Assembly: GCA_964548365.1 (NCBI GenBank)
Contig: CAZJRD010000033.1
Location: 1-38,004 of the forward strand
DNA length: 38,004 bases
Direction: 5' to 3'
Source of the DNA: B46-G9 sp964548365
GTDB taxonomy: Bacteria > Desulfobacterota > DSM-4660 > Desulfatiglandales > Desulfatiglandaceae
Of this stretch, positions 17,415 through 24,718 are shown piece by piece; within the stretch, counting starts at the first letter, position 1; each line of letters opens with the position of its first letter. A program made the position numbers and the translations under genes. The notes below the pieces were generated by a model. It was given only the letters and a program-made list of their open reading frames with translations. It had not been told where the DNA came from and made no database searches.

Positions 17415-18058
17415 TCAGATCCATTACGCGAAAAAAGCCCGAAGAGGAAATCGACCGGCTCCTATCGGGACTGGGAAGGATCTTCGTGATCGGTTGCGGG
17501 ACCTGTGTCACCCTGACGCACACGGGTGGCGCGCCTGAGGTTGAAGCGATGAAAGAGCAGCTCACGGGGAAAGGAAAACTGATCACCGGGAGTACGGTCC
17601 TACCCGTTGCCTGTGACAACCTGACCGGAGAGGCCCTGAAAGAATTCGGGCACCAGATGCACCAGGCCGACGCGCTTCTGGTCATGACCTGCGCCTTTGG
17701 AGTTCAAACAGTGGCTAGGCAGATGAAAGCGATGGTCGTCCCGGCTCTGGACACCCTCTTTATCGGGAAGGAGACGGGGCCCGGACTGTTTGATGAAGTG
17801 TGCACCCAGTGCGGAACCTGTATTATCGGCGAGACAGGCGGGATCTGCCCGGTGACCAACTGCCACAAGGGACTTGTCAACGGGCCGTGCGGTGGCACCA
17901 ATAACGGGAAGTGTGAGATTGACTCGGAAAAGGATTGTGCCTGGACCTTGATCTATAATCGACTCAAGGAACTAGGACGGCTGGATTCCATGCGGGTCCT
18001 CCAGAAACCAAGGAACCACCAAGGGGAACCCACCCCTGGAAAATACAGGCTTGGGTAA
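17411..18058 (+). CDS. metV: MetV: iron-sulfur/zinc partner of methylene-THF reductase (NuoEF side)
   Basis: 215 residues, MetV/methylene-tetrahydrofolate reductase C-terminal family. The N-terminal half has CGTCVTLTHTGG and paired strands (VLPVACDNL, VMTCAFGVQTVA). The C-terminal half holds the clustered cysteines CTQCGTC, GGICPVTNCHKGLVNGPCGG, KCEI and DCAW that ligate the iron-sulfur clusters. MetV passes electrons to the FMN/FAD of MetF in acetogens such as Moorella and Acetobacterium. The ATG overlaps the NuoF-GltD stop (ATGA), so it is coupled to the electron-input subunit. MetF follows after a 354-bp repeat-rich space. A paralogue is at 23354. Confidence 0.93.
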   Translation: MIRSITRKKPEEEIDRLLSGLGRIFVIGCGTCVTLTHTGGAPEVEAMKEQLTGKGKLITGSTVLPVACDNLTGEALKEFGHQMHQADALLVMTCAFGVQTVARQMKAMVVPALDTLFIGKETGPGLFDEVCTQCGTCIIGETGGICPVTNCHKGLVNGPCGGTNNGKCEIDSEKDCAWTLIYNRLKELGRLDSMRVLQKPRNHQGEPTPGKYRLG

Positions 18059-18085
18059 TGCTTTTGGGGTGGCAGGATTTTTTTT
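18029..18085 (+). terminator. Weak hairpin with T run at the end of metV
   Basis: CCCACCCC (18029-18036) can pair with GGGGTGG (18066-18072) over a long loop, and eight T follow at about 18078-18085. The left arm lies within the metV coding end. If used, it would partly separate metF (18413) from the operon; the long loop makes this uncertain. Confidence 0.35.
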
Positions 18086-18412
18086 GGGACCTTGTTTAAT
18101 GCCAAATGACAAAATCCAAATGTCAAATCAATGTCAAATGCCAAAGCGCAAAGCGTGAAAGGCTAGACAGCTTGGCAGCTAGGCTGCTGGGCCGCAAAAC
18201 TGCATAAACAAATACCAGCCCGGGAGGCTCGGAATCGAAGAAAAATGGGCCTATCCCATACGCCAGATAGGCGGCACATATTTTGTCATTAAGACATTGG
18301 GATTTTGGAATTTGACATTAGAGCATTTTATTTGGTCATTCACGTCTGATCCGCCTCCTGCGGATTTGTCCGGTGCGTGTGACGTGAATTATTGCATGAC
18401 GAGGTGAGAGAT
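18086..18412. repeat. Dispersed CAAATGTCAAAT / AGCTAGGCTGCT intergenic repeat, copy 1
   Basis: The left arm has words such as GCCAAATGACAAAATCC and AAATGTCAAATCAATG near 18101-18140. The right arm has their complements (TTTTGTCATTAAGACATTGG, GGAATTTGACATTAGAGC near 18282-18325). Between are GCTTGGCAGCTAGGCTGCTGG and a short hairpin ATCCGCctcctGCGGAT near 18348-18366. The inverted arms of about 50 bp recall a non-coding mobile element. No gene is visible. The same words recur at 34384-34620. Confidence 0.65.
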
Positions 18413-19300
18413 ATGGCTTCTCGTTTCAAGGATGCCCTGGAATCAGGGAAATTTGTGGTAACCTCGGAGGTGGCTCCCCCAAAAGGCACCAACCTGGAAA
18501 AGATGGAGCACCACGTGGAGCTCTTGAAAGAGAAAGTGGATGCCATGAACGTGACGGACCATCAGAGTTCCGTGATGCGATTTCCATCACTCGGCGGTGC
18601 GCTCCTGGTGAAAGAAATGGGCGGTGAACCGATCCTGCAGATGACCTGTCGCGATCGGAACCGACTCGCTTTGCAGGCCGATCTTCTTTTCGCCTCCAGC
18701 CGCGGCATTAACAACGTATTGTGCCTCACGGGCGACTCGGTAATTCTCGGGGATCACAAGGAGGCAAAAAGCGTTTTTGATCTGGATTCCAGTCAATTGC
18801 TCGCGGCGGTAAGACAACTTGAAAAAGGCCATGACCTTGGAGGGAGCGATCTTGACGGGGCCGTTTCATTCTGCGCGGGCGCCATTGTAACGCCGGAGGC
18901 CAACCCCCTGGAGCCGCAACTCATCAAGTTTGAAAAAAAGGTGGAGGCGGGAGCAGAGTTTATCCAGACCCAGGCGGTGTATGACCTAGATCATTTTAAT
19001 GAGTTTATGGCGTATGCCAGGCAGTTCCCGGTGAAAGTCCTTGCAGGAGTCATCCTTCTGACCTCGGCTCCCATGGCGCGTTTCATGAATAAGAATGTCG
19101 CGGGGGTCACCGTCCCGAAAAGCCTCATTGATGAAATGGCGGCGGCGCCGAAAGGCCGGGCCGTTGATACGGGAATCACGATCGCCGGGCGCATGATCAA
19201 AAGGATCCGCGACGAGAAAATGTGTGATGGTGTTCATATTATGGCCATCGGACGGGAAGAACTGGTGCCTGCTATCATGGAAGCCGGTGGCCTCCTCTAG
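18413..19300 (+). CDS. metF: Methylenetetrahydrofolate reductase, canonical MetF (NuoEF side)
   Basis: 295-residue TIM-barrel flavoprotein reducing 5,10-methylene-THF to 5-methyl-THF, the last reductive step of the methyl branch of the Wood-Ljungdahl pathway. Key residues are present: E19 in VVTSEVAPP, the R-D-R-N-R strip, D108 in CLTGDS, and the glutamine in QTQAVYD. GAGGTGAG precedes the ATG at 18413; an upstream ATG at 18392 has no site. A metV-type partner is the previous gene, and NuoE/NuoF-GltD/NuoG-like subunits are upstream, so the enzyme is probably fed by NADH or NAD(P)H through that module (inference). It ends 10 bp before the convergent FapA-like gene. Confidence 0.93.
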   Translation: MASRFKDALESGKFVVTSEVAPPKGTNLEKMEHHVELLKEKVDAMNVTDHQSSVMRFPSLGGALLVKEMGGEPILQMTCRDRNRLALQADLLFASSRGINNVLCLTGDSVILGDHKEAKSVFDLDSSQLLAAVRQLEKGHDLGGSDLDGAVSFCAGAIVTPEANPLEPQLIKFEKKVEAGAEFIQTQAVYDLDHFNEFMAYARQFPVKVLAGVILLTSAPMARFMNKNVAGVTVPKSLIDEMAAAPKGRAVDTGITIAGRMIKRIRDEKMCDGVHIMAIGREELVPAIMEAGGLL

Positions 19301-19310
19301 TGAGCCCGAA

Positions 19311-20759
19311 CTACTTCAGTGGGACGGCGACCAGTTTCCAGATCTCCCGCTGGTCACTCGGGCGGGTAACCCGTTTTTCGGTAACCATTGATCCGGTGAA
19401 ATTTCTCATGAGTTCGGTGCTGGTGTGGGGAGCTTTGATTACGGTGTGAGCGTAAATCGTGCGGTGCACTTTCACAACGGGGTATCCCCCGCTCGACTGT
19501 GACCATTCGTAGATTCCCTCGATGTCTTCATCCATCGTGTTGCGTTCGGATTTGAGTTCTTCAACTTTTTCCTGCAGTTCCTTGATTTTTGCTTCTACCC
19601 GTTCAACCATCCCGCGGTCCTGGGCCTGTGCTAATTCAGTAATCTTCTTGGGGATCTCCTTTGAGAGCGGCTGGAGCTTCTCAATGACATGTTCCAGCTT
19701 TTTTCTCTTTGCCCTCTTTTTTTTCTTCAGCTCCTTGAGGTATTCGATTTTGGCACTAGCCCCCTCATCTAATCCCACGCCCAGGAAGCATGGCCTGGAT
19801 TCATCCGAACCAATCTGTTCGGCCTCAATACCCGCTTTGGCAGAAATTCTCGAGTTAAAGATTTTTCCCACTTGCACAAGGAAGGCTCCACTGGTTGTAA
19901 TATCGGAGTCGATTACCTCCTTTTCCACTGCTATGTCACCAAGGAGTTGAATTCTTGCCTGGTGGATAAAGCGGGCCTTCAAGTTCCCGTCCCCGCGAAT
20001 GGTCGCGCCGATAATCCCACCCGAGACCATAATATCCCCGGAGACGGTGATGTCCGACCGCAGGATTTCGCCAGCGGTGAGCCTGCCTGCCTGCACCCTG
20101 AAACCGTCTTGAACACTCCCCGTGACGTCAACATCTCCATCGAATTGGACATGCCCGGATTTCAGGCCCACGTCTCCTGAGATCAGAAGCCTTGGAAATA
20201 CTGACAGCTTTCCATCATGGGAGAGGGTTGGTTCGCCGTCCTGCGTGGCATGGGCTCTGAGGCCGTCTTGGGTCTTCAATGCCCCTTTTCCGCACCTGAT
20301 CTTTGCGTCTTTGGGTTGGGAAGGCCGGATCTCCACTCCGAACACATCCGTCCCCGGCTTTCCGGCGGTAGCAGGCTCCTTTCGGGCGAGTAATGTTCCT
20401 TTCTTTACCTGGGGGATTTCTCCCCGGTCGCGGTAATCGATGGTTCCGCCATGACGCAGGGTCCCTATTTTCAAAGGATCTGTATCGAAGTAATAAGTAA
20501 TATAGGCGTCCTCTCCCGGCGCAGGGCTCTCCCCCTGCGCAACCTCAAGCCCGTCGGTTTTTACGGAAGGATCCGCGAGGTACTTTTCGACGACTTCATC
20601 AGGGACAATTCCATGGCGAATGCCTTTGGACACCAGGAGTTCCTTGATTTTCTGCACTGTTCGGGCAGCCTCGGGGGCTTCCCTGAGCTGCAGAAAGGCC
20701 GTCAGGTTATCTTCCGAAACAGTGATCTCGATTCCGCCCATGGCAACACCTTGTTCCAT
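19311..20759 (-). CDS. FapA-like DUF342 protein with beta-helix and coiled coil
   Basis: About 482 residues. The first third is the FapA N-terminal domain (DNLTAFLQLREAPE, ISKGIRHGI-like segment, DYRDRGEIPQVKKGTLLARK). A right-handed parallel beta-helix follows, seen as repeated short-strand units (ISGDVGLKSGHVQFDGDVDVTGSV..., ITVSGDIMVSGGIIGATIRG). A lysine-rich coiled coil (about 360-430, EYLKELKKKKRAKRKKLEH) leads to a C-terminal beta-domain. DUF342/FapA-type proteins are cytoplasmic; a link to flagellar or polar assemblies has been proposed for relatives. It is the last gene of the minus-strand cluster. The start is 20759 or 20741. Its role here is unknown, and its link to the MetF genes is positional only. 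Confidence 0.8.
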   Translation of the reverse strand: MEQGVAMGGIEITVSEDNLTAFLQLREAPEAARTVQKIKELLVSKGIRHGIVPDEVVEKYLADPSVKTDGLEVAQGESPAPGEDAYITYYFDTDPLKIGTLRHGGTIDYRDRGEIPQVKKGTLLARKEPATAGKPGTDVFGVEIRPSQPKDAKIRCGKGALKTQDGLRAHATQDGEPTLSHDGKLSVFPRLLISGDVGLKSGHVQFDGDVDVTGSVQDGFRVQAGRLTAGEILRSDITVSGDIMVSGGIIGATIRGDGNLKARFIHQARIQLLGDIAVEKEVIDSDITTSGAFLVQVGKIFNSRISAKAGIEAEQIGSDESRPCFLGVGLDEGASAKIEYLKELKKKKRAKRKKLEHVIEKLQPLSKEIPKKITELAQAQDRGMVERVEAKIKELQEKVEELKSERNTMDEDIEGIYEWSQSSGGYPVVKVHRTIYAHTVIKAPHTSTELMRNFTGSMVTEKRVTRPSDQREIWKLVAVPLK

Positions 20760-20891
20760 TACTACTATTTTTCCTTTTGAGCGAGGTCCACGCGATTGTG
20801 GAATCACCAATAAGCGGAATTACGCGTGGCATTCAAAAGGTGTTCTATCTTTCTATTCGGTAACTTGAGGAAAAAACTTAAGAAATCCGGG

Positions 20892-21914
20892 TTAGTTTTT
20901 CTTGATGACCGTAGGCACTTCAAAACGTTTCTGGATGGCCCGGACAGCCTCGTTGATTTGTTTTGAAGGAACAACGCCCGACATGGAAGCGATTGAACAG
21001 CTCAGGGCGAGGAGTTCGACGCCTTCTTCGTGAAGTGCACCGAAGAGCTCATACGCCAATCCATACCGGTCACCAAAGTGGGGTCCGTTCATTGAAAAGA
21101 GGGCGACGGAAGGGGACTTGATCACCGTTGCATCGGGGAGCCATCTCCTGGTCGATGCTGCAAGATCGGTTTGGAGATCCTGATGGATGCAGAAAAGCAG
21201 CCGTGCCTCGTTTTCGATTCTCGGGGGCGAGGTGATGAGGAAGCTGAGGTAAAATCCCGTTTCTGCAAGATCTTCAAAAACAAGGCCCATGGCCCCGTAA
21301 TAGGATTGTTGAAAAATAACCTGGCAGAGCGTCAGGTTGTCCTGCCACTCGAGGCAATAAACCCTGGGCTTCATCTCCTGGTAGGAGGCTACAATCTCTT
21401 TGTGGAGTTCTTCTTTCCCTTTCTGGGCGAGTTTCCAGTCGGCGGGGGTCCGGTAGGCGCCAAACTGGAAGGGCTCGAAGAGGGCACCCGCCGCCTTATT
21501 CAGAGCTGATTCTTTGAGTACCGCAGATATGGCTGATTGGGAATGGGCGAGCGCATAAAAGGAAATGTTTTTTTCGCCAAAGGCCTGAAGCAAGGCCGCG
21601 GCGATGTGGGGATCGTTTCGATGGGGAAAAAGAGACAGAATAGCCCCTTTTTCACTTTCCGGATTCTGTTGGCCCGGGAAGTTGTTGAGTATGCCGGCAG
21701 TTTCGTGGGTTTTACCGGCCTCCACGGTCATGTGAAGACCCATGGACTTTTCCTGATTGTCGCAGATCAGGAAAGGAATATTTATTTTCCTTTCCGCAAG
21801 GTTGTGCAGCAATTCCACGAGACGGCGATCATTTCCCTTGGGAAAGATAAGGGAGATCTCACCCATCTCCTTGAGGACCTTGAAGCCACCGAGTCTTTTG
21901 GACGCATCCGGCAA
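20892..21914 (-). CDS. ACT-domain protein related to aspartokinase regulatory regions
   Basis: 340 residues, starting at a TTG with GAGGGAGA 6 bases upstream. At least three ACT-like units: ISLIFPKGNDRRLVELLHNLAERKINIPFLI at the N-terminus, GAILSLFPHRNDPHIAAALLQAFGEKNISFYAL in the middle, and a C-terminal VALFSMNGPHFGDRYGLAYELFGALHEEGVELLALSC, which resembles the aspartate-kinase ACT tandem including the S-x-S-G-V-V loop. There is no kinase domain, so this is an isolated sensor or regulatory protein, probably an amino-acid-type ligand binder. It lies 50 bp after the receiver gene and before the FapA-like gene. It could couple methyl-branch or methionine supply to the neighbouring enzymes, which is speculation. 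Confidence 0.7.
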   Translation of the reverse strand: MPDASKRLGGFKVLKEMGEISLIFPKGNDRRLVELLHNLAERKINIPFLICDNQEKSMGLHMTVEAGKTHETAGILNNFPGQQNPESEKGAILSLFPHRNDPHIAAALLQAFGEKNISFYALAHSQSAISAVLKESALNKAAGALFEPFQFGAYRTPADWKLAQKGKEELHKEIVASYQEMKPRVYCLEWQDNLTLCQVIFQQSYYGAMGLVFEDLAETGFYLSFLITSPPRIENEARLLFCIHQDLQTDLAASTRRWLPDATVIKSPSVALFSMNGPHFGDRYGLAYELFGALHEEGVELLALSCSIASMSGVVPSKQINEAVRAIQKRFEVPTVIKKN

Positions 21915-21963
21915 GGCTGATCTCCCTCACGTCGTCAGGAAGCTGCACAACGCAGGAAGCAGC

Positions 21964-22344
21964 CTACAGCAGACCACTTACCACATTCCATAAACCTTCA
22001 GTGTCGATGGGTTTGGAAACGTAATCATCCGCTTCGGTGGACATCCCGTCCGCGTGCGTATATTTCGTGGTGGGAACGGCCTCTCCGACGGCCGTGAGGA
22101 GGACCACCGGAATCTCCCGGGTTTCCTCCTTGGCCTTCAATTCGGCGCAGAGCACATACCCGTCTTTCCGGGGCATCATGACATCAAGGATAACGAGGTC
22201 AGGGCGACGCTCCTTGATGGATTCCTCCCCTTCAACACCGTCATAGGCGCGGCCCACCTCACATCCTTTGCTTTCCAGCATCATCGCAACAGTTTCCACC
22301 AAATCCGGATCATCATCTACTACCAGGATATACGGGTTTGACAT
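21964..22344 (-). CDS. Single-domain CheY-like response regulator
   Basis: 126 residues containing only a receiver domain: acidic pair VVDDDPD, phospho-acceptor in VILDVMMPRKDGY, Thr in VVLLTAVG and Lys in YVSKPIDTEG. Between Thr and Lys there is an insert of about 10 residues (EAVPTTKYTHADGMSTEADD), longer than in CheY. There is no output domain, so it must act by protein contact or in a phosphorelay. It follows canonical metF on the same strand by about 65 bp and precedes the ACT protein by 50 bp. No kinase is adjacent. Confidence 0.88.
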   Translation of the reverse strand: MSNPYILVVDDDPDLVETVAMMLESKGCEVGRAYDGVEGEESIKERRPDLVILDVMMPRKDGYVLCAELKAKEETREIPVVLLTAVGEAVPTTKYTHADGMSTEADDYVSKPIDTEGLWNVVSGLL

Positions 22345-22409
22345 AGCACCCTCCCTTCTCTTTGCTTATTGTAATTCTTTTCCGATGTGTATTGCAACGT
22401 AATAGCTCA

Positions 22410-23357
22410 TCACTCTCCAACAGCAGGTCTCGGATACAATCCCCCTTGCTCGACAATTTCAGGCACCTTTTCCTCCCATTCAATGGCCATGATGTGGAAC
22501 CCCTTGACTCCCTCCACCTCCTTGAGCCGTTGAATGGATTCCACACAGATCTTGATCCCTTCCTCGGCCTGCTTCTCCTTTGGAACGCCGCTGATCCTTT
22601 TCACTACTTCGTCCGGGACATCCATGCCAGGGACCCGGTTTTTCATGTACTTGGCCATGCCGGCAGACTTGAGCGGGGTAAGCCCGGCAAGGATAGCGAC
22701 CTTGTCCAGGAGTCCCCTGTCTCCGGCCTGCTTCAGCCAGAGCTCGAATTTATCCAGGTTGTATATACACTGGGTCTGGATGAATTCAGCACCGGCAGCG
22801 ATTTTCTTGGCAAGGCGTGGAACCCGAATCTCGAAGGGGTCGGCAAATGGATTCGCGGCAGCCCCCACGAACATCCGCGGCGGGCGCTTGATTTCATCTC
22901 CTCCTAAGAATTTGCCTTGATCGCGCATCTGGCGAACGGTCTGGATCAACTGCATGGAGTCGATATCAAAGACGTTCTGCCCCCTGGAATTGTCCCCGAA
23001 GACCTGGTGATCTCCTGAAAGACACAGGATATTGTGAATGTCAAAGGAGGCGGCTCCCAGGATGTCGCTCTGGAGCGCGATCCGGTTCCGGTCCCTGACC
23101 ACCATTTGGAGCACCGGTTCCAGGCCCATGAGCTTCAGGCGAATACAGGCCGCCAGGCTACAGAGCCTAGTGACGGAGGTCTGGTTGTCCGTGATGTTGA
23201 TGGCGTCCACATGGTCTTTGATCATCTCGGCCTTCTTGGCAATGGCCTCCCCGTCACTTCCGCGTGGGGGACCGCATTCCGAGGTGACCGCCAGCTGTCC
23301 CGCGGCAAGAATCTTTTCCAGTTTGCTGGGTGTATTTGTATTCACAGCCGTGCTCAT
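22410..23357 (-). CDS. metF: Methylenetetrahydrofolate reductase, canonical MetF (HdrA side)
   Basis: 315-residue MetF TIM barrel with all expected positions: E27 in AVTSECGPP, R-D-R-N-R strip (VVRDRNRIALQ), D in CLSGDHQVFG and Gln in QTQCIYNLDKF. ATGA overlap with the metV stop shows translational coupling. The gene order MvhD, MetV, MetF after HdrA matches the MetFV-HdrA-MvhD arrangement known from Moorella thermoacetica, where methylene-THF reductase forms a complex with HdrABC and MvhD. Here HdrBC are absent. It differs at many positions from the copy at 18413, so the two are old paralogues rather than a recent duplication. Confidence 0.93.
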   Translation of the reverse strand: MSTAVNTNTPSKLEKILAAGQLAVTSECGPPRGSDGEAIAKKAEMIKDHVDAINITDNQTSVTRLCSLAACIRLKLMGLEPVLQMVVRDRNRIALQSDILGAASFDIHNILCLSGDHQVFGDNSRGQNVFDIDSMQLIQTVRQMRDQGKFLGGDEIKRPPRMFVGAAANPFADPFEIRVPRLAKKIAAGAEFIQTQCIYNLDKFELWLKQAGDRGLLDKVAILAGLTPLKSAGMAKYMKNRVPGMDVPDEVVKRISGVPKEKQAEEGIKICVESIQRLKEVEGVKGFHIMAIEWEEKVPEIVEQGGLYPRPAVGE

Positions 23358-24022
23358 AGTTTTACGTCCTCCCTAACCACTTTTCTGGGCCCCCCGGCCC
23401 TGTCTGTTGACCAGTCCTTGATGGGGGTCAGCTTTTCATAGTCATCGAGCCTGTCCAGTTCCTTGAGCCTGTCCACGATCAACTGCCATGCACAGTCCAG
23501 ATCGGGGTTAATCTCGCACTTGCCGCTGCTGGACCCGCCGCATGGGCCGTTCAGGAGCCGCTTGGCGCAGCGCGAAACAGGGCAGATGCCCCCGGTACTC
23601 GCGAGGATGCACTGACCACAGGCCTGGCACCGTTCGGTCCAGACTCCCCGTTCTTCCGTCACCCCGAGAAAGCAGGTGTTGACGCCGGGAAGGATCGGTT
23701 TGTTGAAGTATTTTTCCGCCATGAACTGCACGCCGACCCCGCAGGCCAGGGAGAGCACCGCGTCATACTGATCAATATTGTTTCTGATCTCTTCCAGGTA
23801 TTCGTGGTCGCACTGGCGCTCCAGGGTGACTTCATCGATTTTCACGTCTTTCCCCTGGTTCATGAAGTACATGCGGAGTGCCGAGGCAAGGACACCAACC
23901 TCTTTCTTGCCGCCGGCCTCACATACTGTTACACATTCATTGCATCCCGCAATGAGAATGGAGGTGTAGTCCTTTACCTCTTCAATGATCTCTTCAATGG
24001 GTTTCTTATCCGCAACAATCAT
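23354..24022 (-). CDS. metV: MetV: iron-sulfur/zinc partner of methylene-THF reductase (HdrA side)
   Basis: 222 residues with the same layout as the copy at 17411: N-terminal CNECVTVCEAGGKKE, a central ERQCDHEYLEEI and SLACGVGVQFMAE, then the cysteine-rich C-terminal part CQACGQC, GGICPVSRC, NGPCGGSSSGKCEI and DCAW. It would carry electrons from MvhD/HdrA to MetF. It begins 28 bp after the mvhD stop and overlaps metF by four bases. The C-terminal tail (RAGGPRKVVREDVKL) differs from the paralogue. Confidence 0.93.
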   Translation of the reverse strand: MIVADKKPIEEIIEEVKDYTSILIAGCNECVTVCEAGGKKEVGVLASALRMYFMNQGKDVKIDEVTLERQCDHEYLEEIRNNIDQYDAVLSLACGVGVQFMAEKYFNKPILPGVNTCFLGVTEERGVWTERCQACGQCILASTGGICPVSRCAKRLLNGPCGGSSSGKCEINPDLDCAWQLIVDRLKELDRLDDYEKLTPIKDWSTDRAGGPRKVVREDVKL

Positions 24023-24049
24023 CTCCCATACCCTCTCTTTCTCTTATAC

Positions 24050-24481
24050 TCAGGCTGCCTTTCTCCGCTTAGCCGATTTTAGGGGGTTTGGCCCCAGTTT
24101 CCGTATTCTTTCCGTCATTTCCACGGCGTACGCTGCGAACTTGGTACCTTCTCCTGAGGAAAGGTTATACATTTGCACGCGGTCTCCCCCGATGCCGATT
24201 GCCTCAAGAATCACCTGAGCCTGTTCCACCCGCTTCCTGGCCCGAAGGTTTCCCTGGTTGAAGCGACAATCTCCTTCCATACATCCCACGACATACACCC
24301 CGTCTGCTCCTTTTTCAAAGGCCCGGAGAAGATGAAGGATGTCCACCTTGCCGGTGCACGGGACCCTGATTACCCTGATCGTGTCTGGATACTGAAGGCG
24401 CATGGAACCTGCCAGGTCCGCGGCGGTGTATCCTCAGAAGTTGCAGCAGAATGTCACAATAACCGGTTTAAATTCTTCCAT
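24050..24481 (-). CDS. mvhD: MvhD-type iron-sulfur subunit with in-frame UGA as selenocysteine (U16)
   Basis: 143 residues if UGA at 24434-24436 is read as selenocysteine. The N-terminus reads MEEFKPVIVTFCCNFUGYTA; MvhD/HdrD-delta proteins normally have C-N-W-C-x-Y here, so U16 replaces a cluster-ligand cysteine. After it come ADLAGSMRLQYP, CTGKVD, the CMEGDCRFNQGN cluster motif and VQMYNLSSGEG, all typical. The ATG at 24481 has GGAGG and AAGGA upstream. Starting only at the later ATG (24403) would lose the cluster domain and leave 26 perfectly family-like codons unexplained. About 18-30 bases after the UGA, GGACCT/AGGTTCC can form a small hairpin with GGC in the loop and an unpaired U, as in a bacterial SECIS. 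It links HdrA to MetV. Confidence 0.9.
24407..24420 (-). promoter_or_regulatory. Candidate bacterial SECIS hairpin in mvhD
   Basis: On the minus strand, 15 bases after the UGA, GGACCTGGCAGGTTCC folds into a short stem (GGA.CC with GG.TCC) with a G-rich apical loop about 21-23 bases from the UGA and one bulged U on the 3' side, similar to SelB-binding hairpins. Read by eye only; the boundaries are approximate. Confidence 0.5.
24434..24436 (-). other. Selenocysteine codon UGA in mvhD
   Basis: In-frame TGA at codon 16, flanked by codons for C-C-N-F and G-Y-T-A-A-D-L-A-G. The frame is open on both sides and matches the MvhD family across the stop. Confidence 0.88.
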
Positions 24482-24502
24482 TATCCTTTATCCTCCTATT
24501 TT

Positions 24503-24648
24503 AGCCGCAGACCCACACAGACAAAAACGATATGTCACACAGAGACACAGAGTTTTGAAAAGAATAACCAAAAAATTAAAAGCCTTTCTCTTTTTGCTCT
24601 GTGTCTCTAGTGCGGCCCGAAAGGGCTGAACGAGCGTGAGTAATTGTT
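24503..24648. repeat. Dispersed CACAGAG hairpin repeat, copy B
   Basis: Begins TTTTAGCCGCAGACCCACAC and contains AGAGACACAGAG (near 24542-24553) and its perfect complement CTCTGTGTCTCT (near 24598-24609), a 12-bp inverted repeat with a loop of about 45 bases. It aligns with the reverse complement of copy A, including the tail GAACGAGCGTGAGTAATTG. It lies within the operon between hdrA and mvhD. The remaining 70 bp up to 24718 hold AATTCAAAATTC words and CAGCTTCCTAGCCTGCC, part of the second repeat family. Confidence 0.75.
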
Positions 24649-24718
24649 ATTCCTTCACTCATAATTAAGAATTCAAAATTCAAAATTCGTCTTTATCCAG
24701 CTTCCTAGCCTGCCGTCT

